From Zoroaster sp. YZ-2022 (Eukaryota > Echinodermata > Asteroidea > Forcipulatida > Zoroasteridae): a stretch of 64,000 nucleotides of DNA. The stretch lies in NCBI GenBank assembly GCA_029582265.1, contig CM055820.1:15454622-15518621 (forward strand), written 5' to 3'. The number at the start of each line of letters is the position of its first letter. The first letter of the stretch is position 1. Positions 50,950 to 63,137 of the stretch are shown piece after piece. The translations under genes were made by a program, and so were the position numbers. Below the pieces are notes generated by a model, which had not been told where the DNA came from, searched no databases, and worked only from the letters and a program-made list of their open reading frames with translations.

Positions 50950-51580
50950 TTTTTTTGAGAATGAATTAAATGCTTTCGAATTACACATTTCTCAAAATGA
51001 TCGCGAAAACCGCTGGTTTCACAGTAAATATGTCCCGAAATTAATGTATCGTATGGTCCCGTCATAAAAATTCATTTAGGCTCTTAATAATTGTTAAACC
51101 ACGCTTCTGCGGAAATGTTTTGAACAAAAAAACTATTTTTTTTCAATATCTGTCTACTTATCTATAAAAAGGAAATTCCCAACTTTCAAATGGAAATAGC
51201 ATTTGCCGTCAAAATAGCCGATTTTGGTTTGTGAACGATGTTGCTTTCAAATTAATTTATATAGGGCCTATCCGTTACGATATAAAAATGCATACGATAA
51301 AAACCTTTAAAAAACCGAAAAGTTTAGATTTGAAAACTTAAAGGTTATTTATAGGATTGGTAATTCAAAAATAACATGGTAAAATTTGTATATAAGCTGA
51401 GGATGGTTTCAAGCACCAATATATAGAAGCACTTTTTACTAAAGAAAAAGAAAATATTAACTACTTCGGATTTAGAGAAGTTCTCGTTCCTTAATTCCAC
51501 ATTAGAATGAATACAAAACATCTGAAAACATTCTTGTAAACTACATACCATAAAAAGCTGAAACACCCACATGTTGGTTG
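50950..51580. other. Nothing recognised
   Basis: AT-rich intergenic DNA. Confidence 0.5.
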
Positions 51581-51581
51581 T

Positions 51582-52005
51582 TTTGTCTTGATTCAAAGAA
51601 CTAATGCATATTATAGAAGTAGTTGTTGTTTTGTCTTGATTCAAAGAACTAAAGCATATTATAGTAGTAGTTGTTGTTTTGTCTTGATTCAAAGAACTAA
51701 AGCATATTGTAGAAGTAGTTGTTTTGTCTTGATTCAAAGAACCAATGCATATTATAGAAGTAGTTGTTGTTTTGTCTTGATTCAAAGAACCAATGCATAT
51801 TATAGAAGTAGTTGTTGTTTTGTCTTGATTCAAAGAACCAATGCATATTATAGAAGTAGTTGGTGTTTTGTCTTGATTCAAAGAACCAATGCATATTATA
51901 GAAGTAGTTGTTTTGTCTTGATTCAACGAAGTAAAGCATATTATAGAAGTAGTTGTTGTTTTGTCTTGATTCAAAGAACTAAAGCATATTATAGAAGTAG
52001 TTATT
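51582..52005. repeat. 48-bp minisatellite (x9)
   Basis: Units TTGTTTTGTCTTGATTCAAA then GAACYAATGCATATTATAGA then AGTAG, 48 bp with 45-bp variants lacking one TTG. Open frames on both strands come from the period being a multiple of 3. Confidence 0.93.
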
Positions 52006-54990
52006 ATTGTATGTTGTCAAAACTGAGGGCAGTTACAGTTGAAACAAAATCATAATACAACAGATATATAAAATAAAACCGGAAATACGAACCGCTACAA
52101 TTCCAGGGGATGAGGAAAGTTAATAACAGCGGATCCACGATTTAGCATTAAAGAGGGTTGAAATCGCCCTCCCAAAAGGCACTGCTTCAATAATGTACTG
52201 CGCCACCTCACTGCCCCCAACAAAACAAATTAATAACAAATGAAAATAAAATAATTAATAAACAAAATTGCCTCATACAACATTTTCTTTTACTTTCTTA
52301 TTCCGATTTCGTTTTGCTACTCTCCGAAGATCAACAACGTAACTGCAAACATTCAGGATTATTTATACGAGACAAGTCTGTTTCCATAGAGCACTCTTGA
52401 CGTCAAGCTCCGTGGGAATGAAGCACACATTACACGAACGTGCGTGACATGAATGATATATAAGCTATAAACGACCTGTGGACCTCCAGAAATTAATTAG
52501 CTTCGTGTTTCCTAGCAACATAAAACAATATAAAGGTAGGGCTCAAATCAATTTACAAAAGGAACACAGCGCAGTTTATAGTGTCCGATGATGACATGTT
52601 TCAGTAATGGGTTTTTGTTGACACAGGAACTACACCCATTTTAAATATAGGCCTATTTATCTTAAGTTATCTTATGTTATCTTATCTTAATTTCTAGGGA
52701 AGACAATTCATTATTTAAATGGCAGGCATCCCACGCATACAGATAGATCTATATATTTGGATGAATAAAATATGTAAGATGAATATAATAGTTATAAACT
52801 CAAAAGACATTATCAGTGGCCAATAGGTAGCTCAAAAGGCATTATCAGTGGCCAATAGGTAATCCACCCAAGGCCAAAGAAAATTGGCTATAGATTTTTT
52901 TGTTTGCAGGTGCGATGGGGTTTCCTCCAATATCCTTATCATAGTTGAACATCACAGTAAAGGTACCTTTTAAAAGATATGGGACTAATCAATATTGTTA
53001 CATGTACTTGGCTGAAACCAAAACCAGTCAATATTTGAAAATGATCGTTTGTGAGTTATGCACATGTTCATGTTATATCGTATCGTCATATCAATACCTT
53101 ATATTTTGCGGGAGGGGGTGTAAAATACGGATGTGCCTAAACCAAGGTATTACGTTTTATATACTTTTTGGAGCCATGGCTTCGGACTAGCTCCCTCGGC
53201 ACAGAACAAATATATTACACAACTTTGAGACCACCAACTATAGGGGTGTACAACTCCGATCTGACGGTACTACTCTTGTCAACCTCACTTCAGTCAATTG
53301 TTATTGTAAAAACATTGATTAATGTACCTTTAAACATTTTCCATTGTGTTTTATATGAATACTATTTTGATAATTAAGAGTGTTTCACAAATTGGTTTAT
53401 TTGCACAATATTATTAAATACAAAGTCATGTGTCCAGTTAAAATAACTGATCATAAAATTTATTTCTATCCTCTTTCAAACAAATGAAAATTTGTTGATC
53501 TAAAATTATGCTTTTACATAGCAACACTACAATCCAATTTAAGTTAAATGGGGCATTTCATGTCAATTCCAACAGGAGTTTGGCCATCACCTGAATTTGA
53601 CAAAACTTGGCAAAGTGGTTACCCTTAAGGGTCACAAGTCAATTTTAAGGTTGCAACCAGGGTCTGAGGTCATGGTGTCACTTCTCACATATGTGAACAT
53701 CACAGAAAAGGCAATTTCAGGAGATTTCCAATAATATAAAATCCATACCATAACAAATTAGTAAGGTGTTTTTGTGTCCAGGGTGGCCAATTTGGCTGAA
53801 AAAATCAAGTATTCCATGACCTTTGCACTCCTTAACCATTTAGTTGGATAAAACAATATGGCTGAAAAGATTTCCCCATAAGGGTAAAAACTTTCGTCAA
53901 AATCGGCGACAGTGATGAAAAATGTGTTTAATTAACACGGAATCACCCAATATAGAACCCTTCCATGTTACTTTGTATCATGGAATAATCAACAGACTAG
54001 TTAACATACCATGTAGGTGTTCTAAGTGGGGCAAAATATATATTCCATTTAGAAACTAAAACAGGAACTTCAAGTACCACGTAATTTAACTTATTGTCAT
54101 TCTATCTTATTGTTTATTCATGCTATTAAAGACTTATTGGTAATTGCCAGATTATCAAAATAACAATCTTTTATCTAAAAACTTTATTTGATGTAAAGTT
54201 AGGTGTTGTGTCGATCGTTCTGAGAAATTATTCCACCTCAAGTACTTTCATCTTGAATAGAAAAAGAAATTGGTATCTCGAAAAAAATTGCCATAAATCA
54301 ACTTTAAAAAAAAAAATAACCTACTGATGAAATTTCCAGTTTAGGTTTATAGACATTTCTCATTAAAAAAAAAGATGATTGAAATAATCTTATGTTTCTA
54401 AAAACCAATGTTTTACCTTCCCTTTAAACAGAGAGGGAGACATAACTTTATATCACAATGAAACAACAAACATAAATTGCTTTTGAAATGTTTTCCGAAA
54501 GGAATCAGAGGCACACACTTAACATAACAGGTGTTTTGTAAACACTAATGTTGTTTTCTTTCTGTGAAATGGTGTATTGTAACACTGAATGGGGAATTTA
54601 ACACAGGACACAAGGTTGCCACAACACAGCAAATGTAAATTCATTGCATGATGTGACAGTCTTTATTCTCAATTAAATATTGCTTGTTCATCTGGATGGC
54701 ATGTAGATTGTCTATTCAGCACCTAAAATAGATCAACACATTCTTTGAAAAAATACATTCATCTGCACCAATATGCTTACAGACTGAGGGTATATAGAGC
54801 ACCCTCTATTGGTGATAGCTGTCACATCAAATAAATCACGCTAAGGGAAGCATATGGACTTTAAAAATCTCATTTTAGACAATATCCAAACAAGGAACAG
54901 TTAATTTCTGCTTATTAGCTGAAAGGATATAAATCAACATATTCCCTTGCTTTCCTGTGTCCAAAGTTAATTGTAAACTGTTGATGTTTC
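52006..54990. other. Intergenic between the ROCO and CHCHD genes
   Basis: No coding is supported. It contains a 33-bp direct duplication (AAAGGCATTATCAGTGGCCA.., 52803-52866) and a (TTATC)n-like patch near 52663-52690. The 3' UTR of the CHCHD gene probably extends into 54700-55069, with a minus-strand AATAAA near 54660. Confidence 0.45.
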
Positions 54991-55069
54991 AACTCTAATT
55001 GTGTTCCAATACTTAGCAGTCATTGAGTTCCAAAAAAGGTTGATGAAAACTGTATTGTCTTTCCTCAAG

Positions 55070-55108
55070 TTATGAGACTGTCTCCTGGCTTTTCTTGGTT
55101 AGAATACT
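55070..55108 (-). CDS. CHCHD3: MIC19/25 terminal exon
   Basis: SILTKKSQETVS and TAA. Acceptor tctttcag. Short, but in phase and at the length expected after the CHCH domain. Confidence 0.75.
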   Translation of the reverse strand, partial: SILTKKSQETVS

Positions 55109-57376
55109 CTGAAAGACATAATGCAAATCAAAAAGTTTACTCTCAATATTAAATTATGCACACATTTGCTTAATTAGTAACATGCCAGTAATTTCAAACA
55201 AGGGAGTCCAAATCAATAATTCAAGAATGTTGACATATGTCCCTACCTCTACCATGAATGCAATGGCAGCAGAATGATTTTGAAAGCGGGTTGGGGGGGG
55301 GGGGGGGGGGAATCCAAACCAATGAGTGGAGCGAGTCAGTGAGCAAAGTGAGCTCATGGCATGGGGTCTGGGAATATTTTGCATTCATGTCAGCATTTGT
55401 TCCCACCCCCCTCTGTTCATTTAAATACAAGAACATTACAATGGAAATTATTAGGTTTGGAGAAATAATACGAAAATAGACAGATGATGAATAGATGGAC
55501 AGACATATTGACAAAATAGATTGTCCAAAATAATGACACAGGACAGGCACTTACCGTTCGACTGTGATCAACACATCTATTAAATGCCTTGACTTCCTGT
55601 GAACAATTGAGAGCTTTGCCTGGATTTGCTGCATAACACTTCATAATGTCATCTTGTAACTTCTGACATATTGGAACATAATGATGCTTCCTATGATATA
55701 TCAAAACAACCAAAACCAATAATTCATTAACCATCCTACACATGGAGGCCACTCCGATCCACTAAATTCCGTTCTTTAGCAACCTTCAGTACATACATGT
55801 ACAAGCCTGCTGTCCTTTCCAAGTAATTTTACAAAATCAACTGTGTGCCACCCAAGGCCACTGTAAATGTTTGAACATATTAGTATGGCCTACAATGTAT
55901 CAATGGGAGACCACTTTACCCTGTAATCTCAGTGGTGTGAGAGTGCACAGAAGGGTAACCACAGGAGGCCACTGGCAACAGCTAATGGCTTGGAGTGGCC
56001 TGAATGGGTTGTTTCAAAAATTGCACTGATTGTAGGAGGGTTAAATGAACCTTAAATCAGACAAATATTACCCATTAGGCTTTTCTTTTAATAATGACAA
56101 TGTCAAAAGTAAACTATTTTAAAGCCACCAAAAGTAAATTTACATAATTACCAACGTAAAGAAATCATTTCAAGGAATAAAACATTAACCCTCCTACACA
56201 GAGGCCACTGTAAACCACTAAATGTCCAATGTGTTGTACACACATTGTTTGTGCATATAAGCCACACTGACCCTTTGAAGTAATCTCCAATGTACATACA
56301 TGCATACAAAGACACATGTATACCACAGTTGACCTTATTTTCAGCAGGTTATATCTGGATCTGGATCTGGATTGTTATACTCCGTAAAAGCGGTAAATCC
56401 GCATCATGACAGAGTAAACAAACTCCCAATAATACATCACCATCAGCCACTGAGACCAATAAACCATACCAAGCCTCCATCATCCATTGGGATTTTCAGC
56501 AGTTATTTTGTAAACACAGACTCTCCATAGTAACCTACCACCAGCCACTGAGTCTGGAACAAAGTAATATGCCCTGCAATATGTCAATCACAAACCGCTA
56601 AAACCAACAGACATATGAGGCATTATGTTACTATGCAGTATAGCTATGACGAGCCACTGCCTACCATAGCAATGGCTTGGAGTGGCCTCAATGGGTTGTT
56701 TCAAAAATTTCACTGATTGTAGAAGGGTTAATATAGATGTACATGTAAATGAATAAGGGTTTGAATTTCACCCATGCCTGCCCATCTGTCTGTCTGGAGT
56801 GGTCAGGCTGTCAGTCTGTCTCAAGTCTCAAATAAGAAACATTTTCTGTCAACTTACTCAAACTTAGCTTCAACCTTCTCTGCTGCTTGTTTAAACTGTT
56901 CACTCGTAAGCTGTAAAAGTGCTGTATTCTGCATAAATAAAATCACAAGTCTATTACCTACACAAAGTACGCAAGTGTACTATAACCCATTCCATGGCAT
57001 TGTATTCCACAACGTGGAATGAGGATGGCTACCATGCCTAGGGGCACCATGGGATAAGTGCTCGATGGTGATTGTTAGTTCCAGAACAACACAGGATGCG
57101 AACTTCATGTATCTTGGCTACAGCAGTAGAGTCACACACAAAAATGAACATTCTAGGCCTGTTTACAGCAAAGTCAGCATTAAACGCCGGCGTGTTAAGT
57201 AAATCTCTCTGAGATCTTGTGCATCAGTCTGTGGAATACAATATCATGAATGGCCTGGTGAACTGTGAATCAGGTGTATACCACACTTCATGTACAATAA
57301 TAATAATAATAAAGATTTGTAGCGTGCACATATCCACCCTGCTGGGCGCTCAAGGCGCAGAAACAAAGAAAAAACA

Positions 57377-57421
<45 letters not shown>

Positions 57422-60400
57422 TATAGATTTATATAGCGCACGTATCCACCAACTAAGTGGCGCTCAAGGCGCATTATATTATTATCCCTGCTCATAAGGC
57501 TCATAAGGCTCAAATCATTCCTGAAACCATCTCAGCTCCCTGGGGAGTATACAGCTCAATTGCTGCCATTTCTAGCGCATAGAGAGCAAACCATCTCTGC
57601 CTTCACAGGTACCCATTTAACCCCTGGGTGGAGAGAAGCAATTATGGTTAAGTGTCTTGCTCAAGGACACAGGTGTCACGGCTGGGGCTCGAACCCACAC
57701 TCTGCTGCTGGCAACACCAGAACTTGAATTCAGTGCGCTAGACCGCTCGGCCACGACAATCCACTTTACGTGCATTATACAACACACGGGACCTACGGCT
57801 TTACGTCCCATCCGAAGGACGAAGCAATTATGGTTAAGTACCTTGCTCAAGGATACAAGTGTCACGACCGGGGCTCGAACCCACACCCTGCTGCTGGCAA
57901 CACCAGAACTTGAGTTCGGTGCGCTAGACCGCTCGGCCACGACACTCCATACAATATACAATGATAACATAGGAGAAGAAAAAAATATGTACTGAGATAC
58001 ATGTACCTACAATGCAATTACAAATATACATCATCTTTGAAGAATTGTGACATAAGATGAGTTTTAAGCATTGACTTAAATCTAGTTATACTACGACAAG
58101 ATTTGAGTTTAGTTGGAAGATGATTCCAGAGTCTCGGAGCCGCAACAGAAAAAGACCTATCACCCCACTTCCGTTTTGAAGTTGGTTCTTTTAGGAGTGA
58201 CATGTTGCTGGAGCGCAAATTGCGTAGGAGTGTAGACTCTAAGCAGTTCAGAAATATAAATTGGAGCAACACTATTAAAAGATTTGTGAACAATTAGCAT
58301 AAGTTTAAAAACAATTCTCTGTGAAACAGGAAGCCAGTGCAGTTCTTTCAAGATTGGCGTGATATGGCATGACTTTCTGGACAAAGTTACAACATGAGCT
58401 GCTGTGTTTTGTATGTGCTGAAGACGAGATATTTGATTCTGCGGGAGACCGTAAAGGAGAGCATTCCCGTTATCGAGCCGTGATGTGACAAATGCATGTA
58501 TAATTTGTTCAGCAGCACTTTTATTCAAGTATTTCCTTATTCGGCTAATATTTCTGATATGAAATGATGATATGCGAACAATGTTGGAGATATGAGGTTT
58601 TAAAGTCATTGTCGAGTCAAATATAACACCCAAATTACGTGCTTGTGATGAGGGGGTTATCTGCGAGTCACCAATTGTAATAAATGGAAGAGAAACTTTA
58701 GATAATTGCTGACGTGATCCATATAGAACAAATTCTGTTTTTTCGTCATTCAATTTCAAGAAGTTTTGTCTCATCCAACTACGAATCTCTTGAATACATT
58801 TCTCCAGCATTGTAATACACGAATCGGCAGGTTCTTGAGAAGATTTAAAAGTAATGTAAAGCTGCGTGTCATCAGCGTAGACATGGTAATTTAAATTATA
58901 CTTCAAAATGATATCACGAACAGGAAAGGTATAAACAGTAAACCACTGTGGGCCGAGCACGGAGCCTTGGGGTACAGAATAGTCAAGAATAACAGGCTCG
59001 GAGACAGCATTACCAATACAAACATGTATGTAACAGACTTCCGATAAAACCAAAACATACAATTAATTGGCAGTCTTGTTTTTCAGTGTTTTTCATCAGC
59101 CCTGACCAAAACTTGAGAAACAGGTTCACTGCATAGTACCTCAGGAAATGAATGATTAGTGAGTAAATGATTAGAAGAAGCTGAAACCTAGTCTGCCTTT
59201 GTGAAAACAAACAAACAACCAACAATGTAAAACCACCTCACAATACTGAAAAATGGGTCTCTGCAATCCAAAAAATGAATGTGAATATTTCAAAATATTT
59301 CTTGTCACTGTTGGATGATTATCCCTTAGGGCTAATCACAAGAATTTACACCTGTAAACACTTTAACTTATGTACCTTTTTCTCAGCCTCATCCAGTTTC
59401 AGTTGCCATTGCTGTTCTGTATGATAAAGTTTTTCTTCCCATTCATCATTCAAATACTTTAACTATATGGGAATATATGTAGAGAAACAAACTGTTAAAT
59501 TCTTAACAAACTATTAGTTTTAAGTCACTATTTAAAAGTTCCAGATAGAATGAGATGACAGAAGAGCACAGGGGTTCAGATATTGTCTGAACTTTTGAAA
59601 GTCCAAGAAAGGAACAAGACAGAAAGATAGACGGACCGCCAGACAGACAACCCAACATAAAACACCAAAATCATACAACACAAACTATACAGTTTTAAAG
59701 TACATGTAAGCACATTGTTTCAGAGAGAAAAATTGTAATTAAATAATGAGAGTACAAGAAAAGAGTCAACAGGAAACAGGACTTTGATATCTGTATCTTA
59801 CATTGTAACTGCTTTCCTCTGCTGAAGGATATTGCCTTGTTTCTCTTTCTATAAAGAAACACAAAAATTACTGTGTTTATAATTGTGATATATTTGTTAA
59901 ATTAATTCAAAGGCCAATAGAATTATAGAATTGATTTATATATTTCTGATTTAACTTGAAACACTGTTTCTCAAAGGTGCCCTGGGGACAGCATTTTGTT
60001 GGGGGTCAACTTTTACTCCTGAGAGTGTAAAATGAGATCTGCATAATGTTGCTGTTATCAATGTTTATAATAAGCCTTGTGCAAGTTCCAATTAAATAAG
60101 CTCTGGTGCACTGACCAGAGTTTGAATTTGCAGGTGGTCTGCTAGCCAAATGCCTAAAAATAAGTTGTAAACTGTGTATAAGTATTTGACTTCTCCAAAG
60201 TTACTATACTGAATTACATGGTATAGCAACAGTGTGTATAGTCTGAGAAGTTCACGTTAAAATATGTACCAGACATTATTCGAATGACAAAAGGCTTAAT
60301 GCAAGTTTTCAACACGCCTACGTAAGTGGGGTAAACTGCATGTAGCGATGGTTTTGTTTAGATATCTTCTTGATGATATCTGTAAACAAATCAATGTTAC

Positions 60401-60593
60401 AATTTTGGTGAGATAGAGGTTGACTAAAATTGGATAAATAATCTGTAAGAAAAGATATTTGTATCTGACCAATAGGGAATTGTACTTCACTCATGTCATG
60501 TCCTTACTGGTTATTACCTGACTTCCTGTGAAATATTGGTTGGTTCGTGCTGTTATCTGCTCCAAGCATTCGCTTTAACAAATCCTCAGAAAC
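55070..60593 (-). CDS. CHCHD3: MICOS subunit MIC19/MIC25 (CHCHD3/CHCHD6 type), 3' six exons
   Basis: MIC19/MIC25 are peripheral inner-membrane proteins of the MICOS complex that shapes mitochondrial cristae. Exons in minus-strand order: 60593-60518, 59848-59802, 59462-59376, 56928-56858, 55690-55555 and 55108-55070. They join in phase to give 151 residues and a TAA stop. A helical, charged middle (WEEKLYHTEQQWQLKLDEAE; QFKQAAEKVEAKFE) leads to a CHCH domain with twin CX9C: C102-C112 (CQKLQDDIMKC) and C123-C133 (CSQEVKAFNRC). VEAKF and the CX9C spacing match the vertebrate proteins. The family is about 230 residues long, so roughly 75 N-terminal residues (myristoylation/DUF737 part) are not in view. 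I cannot separate CHCHD3 from CHCHD6; an invertebrate may have one gene for both. Confidence 0.88.
55555..55690 (-). CDS. CHCHD3: MIC19/25 CHCH-domain exon
   Basis: Phase 2/0. KHHYVPICQKLQDDIMKCYA, then ALNCSQEVKAFNRCVDHSRT. All four cysteines of the twin CX9C are here. Acceptor atcatag, donor gtaagt. Confidence 0.95.
55740..56740. repeat. CHCHD intron with diffuse imperfect repeats
   Basis: AATGGCTTGGAGTGGCCTSA then ATGGGTTGTTTCAAAAATTK occurs at about 55983-56030 and 56670-56715. GAGGCCACT and ACCACTAAA-like words recur between them. GGATCTGGATCTGGAT is a short tandem run at 56353. Old, degenerate duplications. Confidence 0.6.
56858..56928 (-). CDS. CHCHD3: MIC19/25 exon
   Basis: NTALLQLTSEQFKQAAEKVE AKF, phase 0/2. 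Acceptor ttatgcag, donor gtaagt. Corresponds to the helix just before the CHCH domain. Confidence 0.88.
57297..59062 (-). mobile_element. CR1/L2-like LINE copy B, interrupted by SINE sequence
   Basis: 3' tail at 57297-57376 (GCGCCCAGCAGGGTGGATATG inverse, then (ATT)n). RT coding on the minus strand at 58018-59062 with SVPQGSVLGPQ, VYADDTQLYITF, ARNLGVIFDSTMTL and LHWLPVSQRIVFKL. One frameshift lies near 58225, where 3 bases are lost relative to copy A. About 570 bp of SINE (57378-57950) splits the 3' UTR from the ORF. The 5' end is truncated. It lies in the fourth visible intron of the CHCHD gene. Confidence 0.9.
57378..57950 (-). mobile_element. SINE with an extra tRNA-like head, inserted in LINE copy B
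   Basis: 57378-57768 is a full tRNA-Leu-type SINE ((AAT)n tail, body, and head GCTCGAACCCACACTCTGCT..GACCGCTCGGCCACGACA). 57825-57950 repeats the head region (AAGTACCTTGCTCAAGGATA; GGGGCTCGAACCCACACCCT; ACCGCTCGGCCACGACACTC) after a 55-bp linker. This is either two nested SINEs or a dimeric head. Confidence 0.85.
59376..59462 (-). CDS. CHCHD3: MIC19/25 exon, helical middle
   Basis: 29 codons, phase 0/0, LKYLNDEWEEKLYHTEQQWQ to DEAEKK. Acceptor catatag, donor gtacat. Strong amphipathic helix pattern. Confidence 0.85.
59470..59790. other. CHCHD intron, nothing recognised
   Basis: AT-rich intron sequence. Confidence 0.5.
59802..59848 (-). CDS. CHCHD3: MIC19/25 short exon
   Basis: Completes a Glu codon then RETRQYPSAEESSYN, phase 1/0. 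Acceptor tttatag, donor gtaaga. The phase fit on both sides supports it. Confidence 0.7.
59860..60510. other. CHCHD intron, nothing recognised
   Basis: No coding or repeat signature is evident. Confidence 0.5.
60518..60593 (-). CDS. CHCHD3: MIC19/25 exon
   Basis: VSEDLLKRMLGADNST then NQPIFHRKS, phase 0/1. The opening resembles the LSENVINRM segment that follows the N-terminal strand in vertebrate CHCHD3. Acceptor tttttag, donor gtaata. Confidence 0.75.
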
Positions 60594-60685
60594 CTAAAAA
60601 AATAAGCAAGATGGTAATTGTCAAAAGTACTGTGAATTGCAAAAAACAGAATCGCTAGGTGGGCATGGGCAATTTTAAGCCAAAC

Positions 60686-61187
60686 AAACCTTGGGGTATG
60701 TTACCACAGCAACAGCTGAAAGTGAATTACCACTGCATGATGTTATAACAAACCTTGGGGTATGTTACCATAGTAACAGCTGAAAGTGAATTACCACTGC
60801 ATGATGTTATAACAAACCTTGGGGTATGTTACCACAGCAACAGCTGAAAGTGAATTACCACTGCATGATGTTATAACTAAAGCTTGGGGTACATGTATGT
60901 TACCACAGTACTGCTGCAACAGCTGAAAGTGAATTACCACTGCATGATGTTATAACAAACCTTGGGGTATGTTACCATAGTAACAGCTGAAAGTGAATTA
61001 CCACTGCATGATGTTATAACAAACCTTGGGGTATGTTACCACAGCAACAGCTGAAAGTGAATTACCACTGCATGATGTTATAACTAAAGCTTGGGGTATG
61101 TTACCACAGTACTGCTGCAACAGCTGAAAGTGAATTACCACTGCATAATACTATAACAAACCTTGGGGTATGTTACCACAGTACTGC
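60686..61187. repeat. 64-bp minisatellite (~7-8 units)
   Basis: Unit AAACCTTGGGGTATGTTACC, ACAGCAACAGCTGAAAGTGA, ATTACCACTGCATGATGTTA, TAAC (64 bp). Longer variants insert CAGTACTGCTGC. A two-unit or three-unit higher-order pattern repeats (CAGCAACAGC / TAGTAACAGC / AGTACTGCTG). It lies upstream of the first visible CHCHD exon. Confidence 0.92.
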
Positions 61188-61240
61188 TGCCTGTGTGGTG
61201 ACTGGCCTAGGACAAGGTAGGTGGGCTCTAGTAGTAGTAA

Positions 61241-62607
61241 GCATGCCAGTCAACTCACTCGAAAACTCATCTCTTACAAACTCACCCCTGACAAACTTGC
61301 TCCCTGCTGGTACAAACTTGTCACCTCACAAACTCACCCCATTAGGTAGTTTTTTGACACATTGCTTGCTATAGAGACTGGTTTAACTGTAATATACATG
61401 TAACTTTTGACTGGCCAAAATTGTTCATTTCAAATACCCGTTGCCGTCTGCGACCTGGCACTCGAACTTCACACACACTCCAGACGTGTGCTTGAAGTTC
61501 GAAATAAACAATTTTGCCCTGTCAAAAACATGGTACATATTACCGTGAAAGGGTTTATTTGAACATAGAACATTGACTTGAAAAACAACCAAATGAGTAC
61601 CCTTGCAACGAGGATATGTAAAAAGTCCATGGGGGCAAGGGTACTCATTTGTTCCAAGGCGCGAGGTTGTTTTTCAAGTCAATGCGCATGCTCACGGTAA
61701 TTCCTAGAATCCATACCTTCCAAGTTAGCGATAGTCTGGAATCCATATTTGACTTTAGCGTACGAAGGCATGGAACTTCAATTGCAAAGTGAGTTGCTCT
61801 GACAAAATATTTTTATTGGTATTGATCGTTGCTGATACATTCAAAAGAGTTATTACTGGTTCATTCTTCATAAAGGCAATTCTAATTAAGCCTAACCTTC
61901 CCAAATCCTCCAAAAATCTCTTTGCTAAAGTGAAGGATTTTGAAGGACTGAGGTTACATGCTACATGCTCTTTGCTAAAGTGAAGAATTTTGGAGGATTG
62001 AGGTTATTAGGCATACTTGCCTTTCCATGATACATGTACATCCATGTTTGTTGTAGTGATTGCAAGGTCAGTGCTTGGGTCAGTGGACACTGTTTATTGC
62101 TCCATGCATGCAGGGAGGGTCCCTGGCCATGTAGATGTATCACAGATTAGAAACACATGTGTGCATACATGTCATGTGCTTGCTTTACTACTGAAGGATT
62201 TTGGAGGATTCAGATTATGTGTAAGCAAATGGGCCTAGGGAGTTACGGTTAAGGTAGTATTTTTGGAGATATTGAAAAGGAGCCAATATTCCGCTGAGGG
62301 TCTCCCAAATTTCCAAAGTCACTGTCTGTAGCTCTTAGGTTTGATTCGACCAAATGACAAGGTCTATGAGATACAGTTACTGCAGCTATATGTAATTAGA
62401 ACATTATTATAAAGGCAGAATGTACAGGGGCAAGATTGTGAGTGGCGAGTTTGTACCAACAGGGAGCGAGTTTGTACCAACAGGGAGCGAGTTTGTACCA
62501 ACAGGGAGCGAGTTTGTACCAACAGGGGATGAGTTTTTTTCCAACAGGGGACGAGTTTGTTCCAACAGGGGACAAGTTTGCCAGGGGGTGAGTTGTCATG
62601 CATTCAG
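61241..62607. mobile_element. Second copy of the TIR element with tandem-repeat arms
   Basis: Left end GCATGCCAGTCAACTCACTC then CAAACTCACCCCTGAC-type units. Right end has GCGAGTTTGTACCAACAGGG units (about eight, 62445-62590), ending GGGGGTGAGTTGTCATGC. The inner word TTTTTGACACATTGCTTGCT..GAGACTGGTT matches the copy at 32684-33754. The middle is larger and contains a hairpin (61571-61684) and a duplicated CTAAAGTGAAGRATTTTGRA patch (61925-62000). Confidence 0.75.
61571..61684. repeat. Interrupted inverted repeat, 36-bp arms
   Basis: CATTGACTTGAAAAACAACC and AAATGAGTACCCTTGC (61571-61606) are matched inverted by GCAAGGGTACTCATTT (61635-61650) and GGTTGTTTTTCAAGTCAATG (61665-61684). The right arm has a 14-base spacer that the left lacks. 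Confidence 0.85.
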
Positions 62608-62609
62608 TA

Positions 62610-63120
62610 CTAACGTTAGTAGTAATACCACTATCAATAGCCGTTATTTTTTTAGGTGGGCAGCGCTGCTGAGTGACAGTGAGCAGCCCAGGCCAGGTAG
62701 GCAGGTGAATAAATTTTTCAAAATGTTTTGGCTCATCAGTGTTACATTTATTTACAAATAGCAAATAAACGATCTAAACCATAGATGAGCTTCATGGGCC
62801 CTTACAAAGCAGAGATACGACAATTTTTATAGTGACCGAAATGCGATGGCACTTGCCATTACCTATAACATAACAAATCTATGATTATACATGCATTAAA
62901 TAATAATGATTTGTGTATACATGTGTACAGTGACGAAAATGTCTTCCCTATTAAAAATGTTGTATCCAACCGCCACTTTTTCTCATTAAATATTTAACCA
63001 ATAATGTAATCTTACCTACCTACAATGTAGTAAGGTGGAGAACATATGGATGATGATGGACATATACTTCAAATTGTTCCAGGATATTTATTTCATGAAA
63101 AATCAGGCATTTTTGGTATA
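62610..63120. other. Intergenic or CHCHD first intron, nothing recognised
   Basis: AT-rich DNA. The missing N-terminal CHCHD exon could lie here or beyond the window; I saw no convincing candidate. Confidence 0.4.
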
Positions 63121-63137
63121 CAATGACTTCCTCAGTG

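Noticed and set aside
51345..52055. 209- and 155-residue repeat proteins
   Set aside because: Both strands are open through a 48-bp minisatellite, so the frames are a periodicity artefact.
57617..57995. Two opposing ~115-residue frames
   Set aside because: They are SINE head sequences read on both strands.
62364..62764. Small frames rich in VPTGSEF or LVQTRSL
   Set aside because: Translations of the GCGAGTTTGTACCAACAGGG tandem arm of a TIR element.
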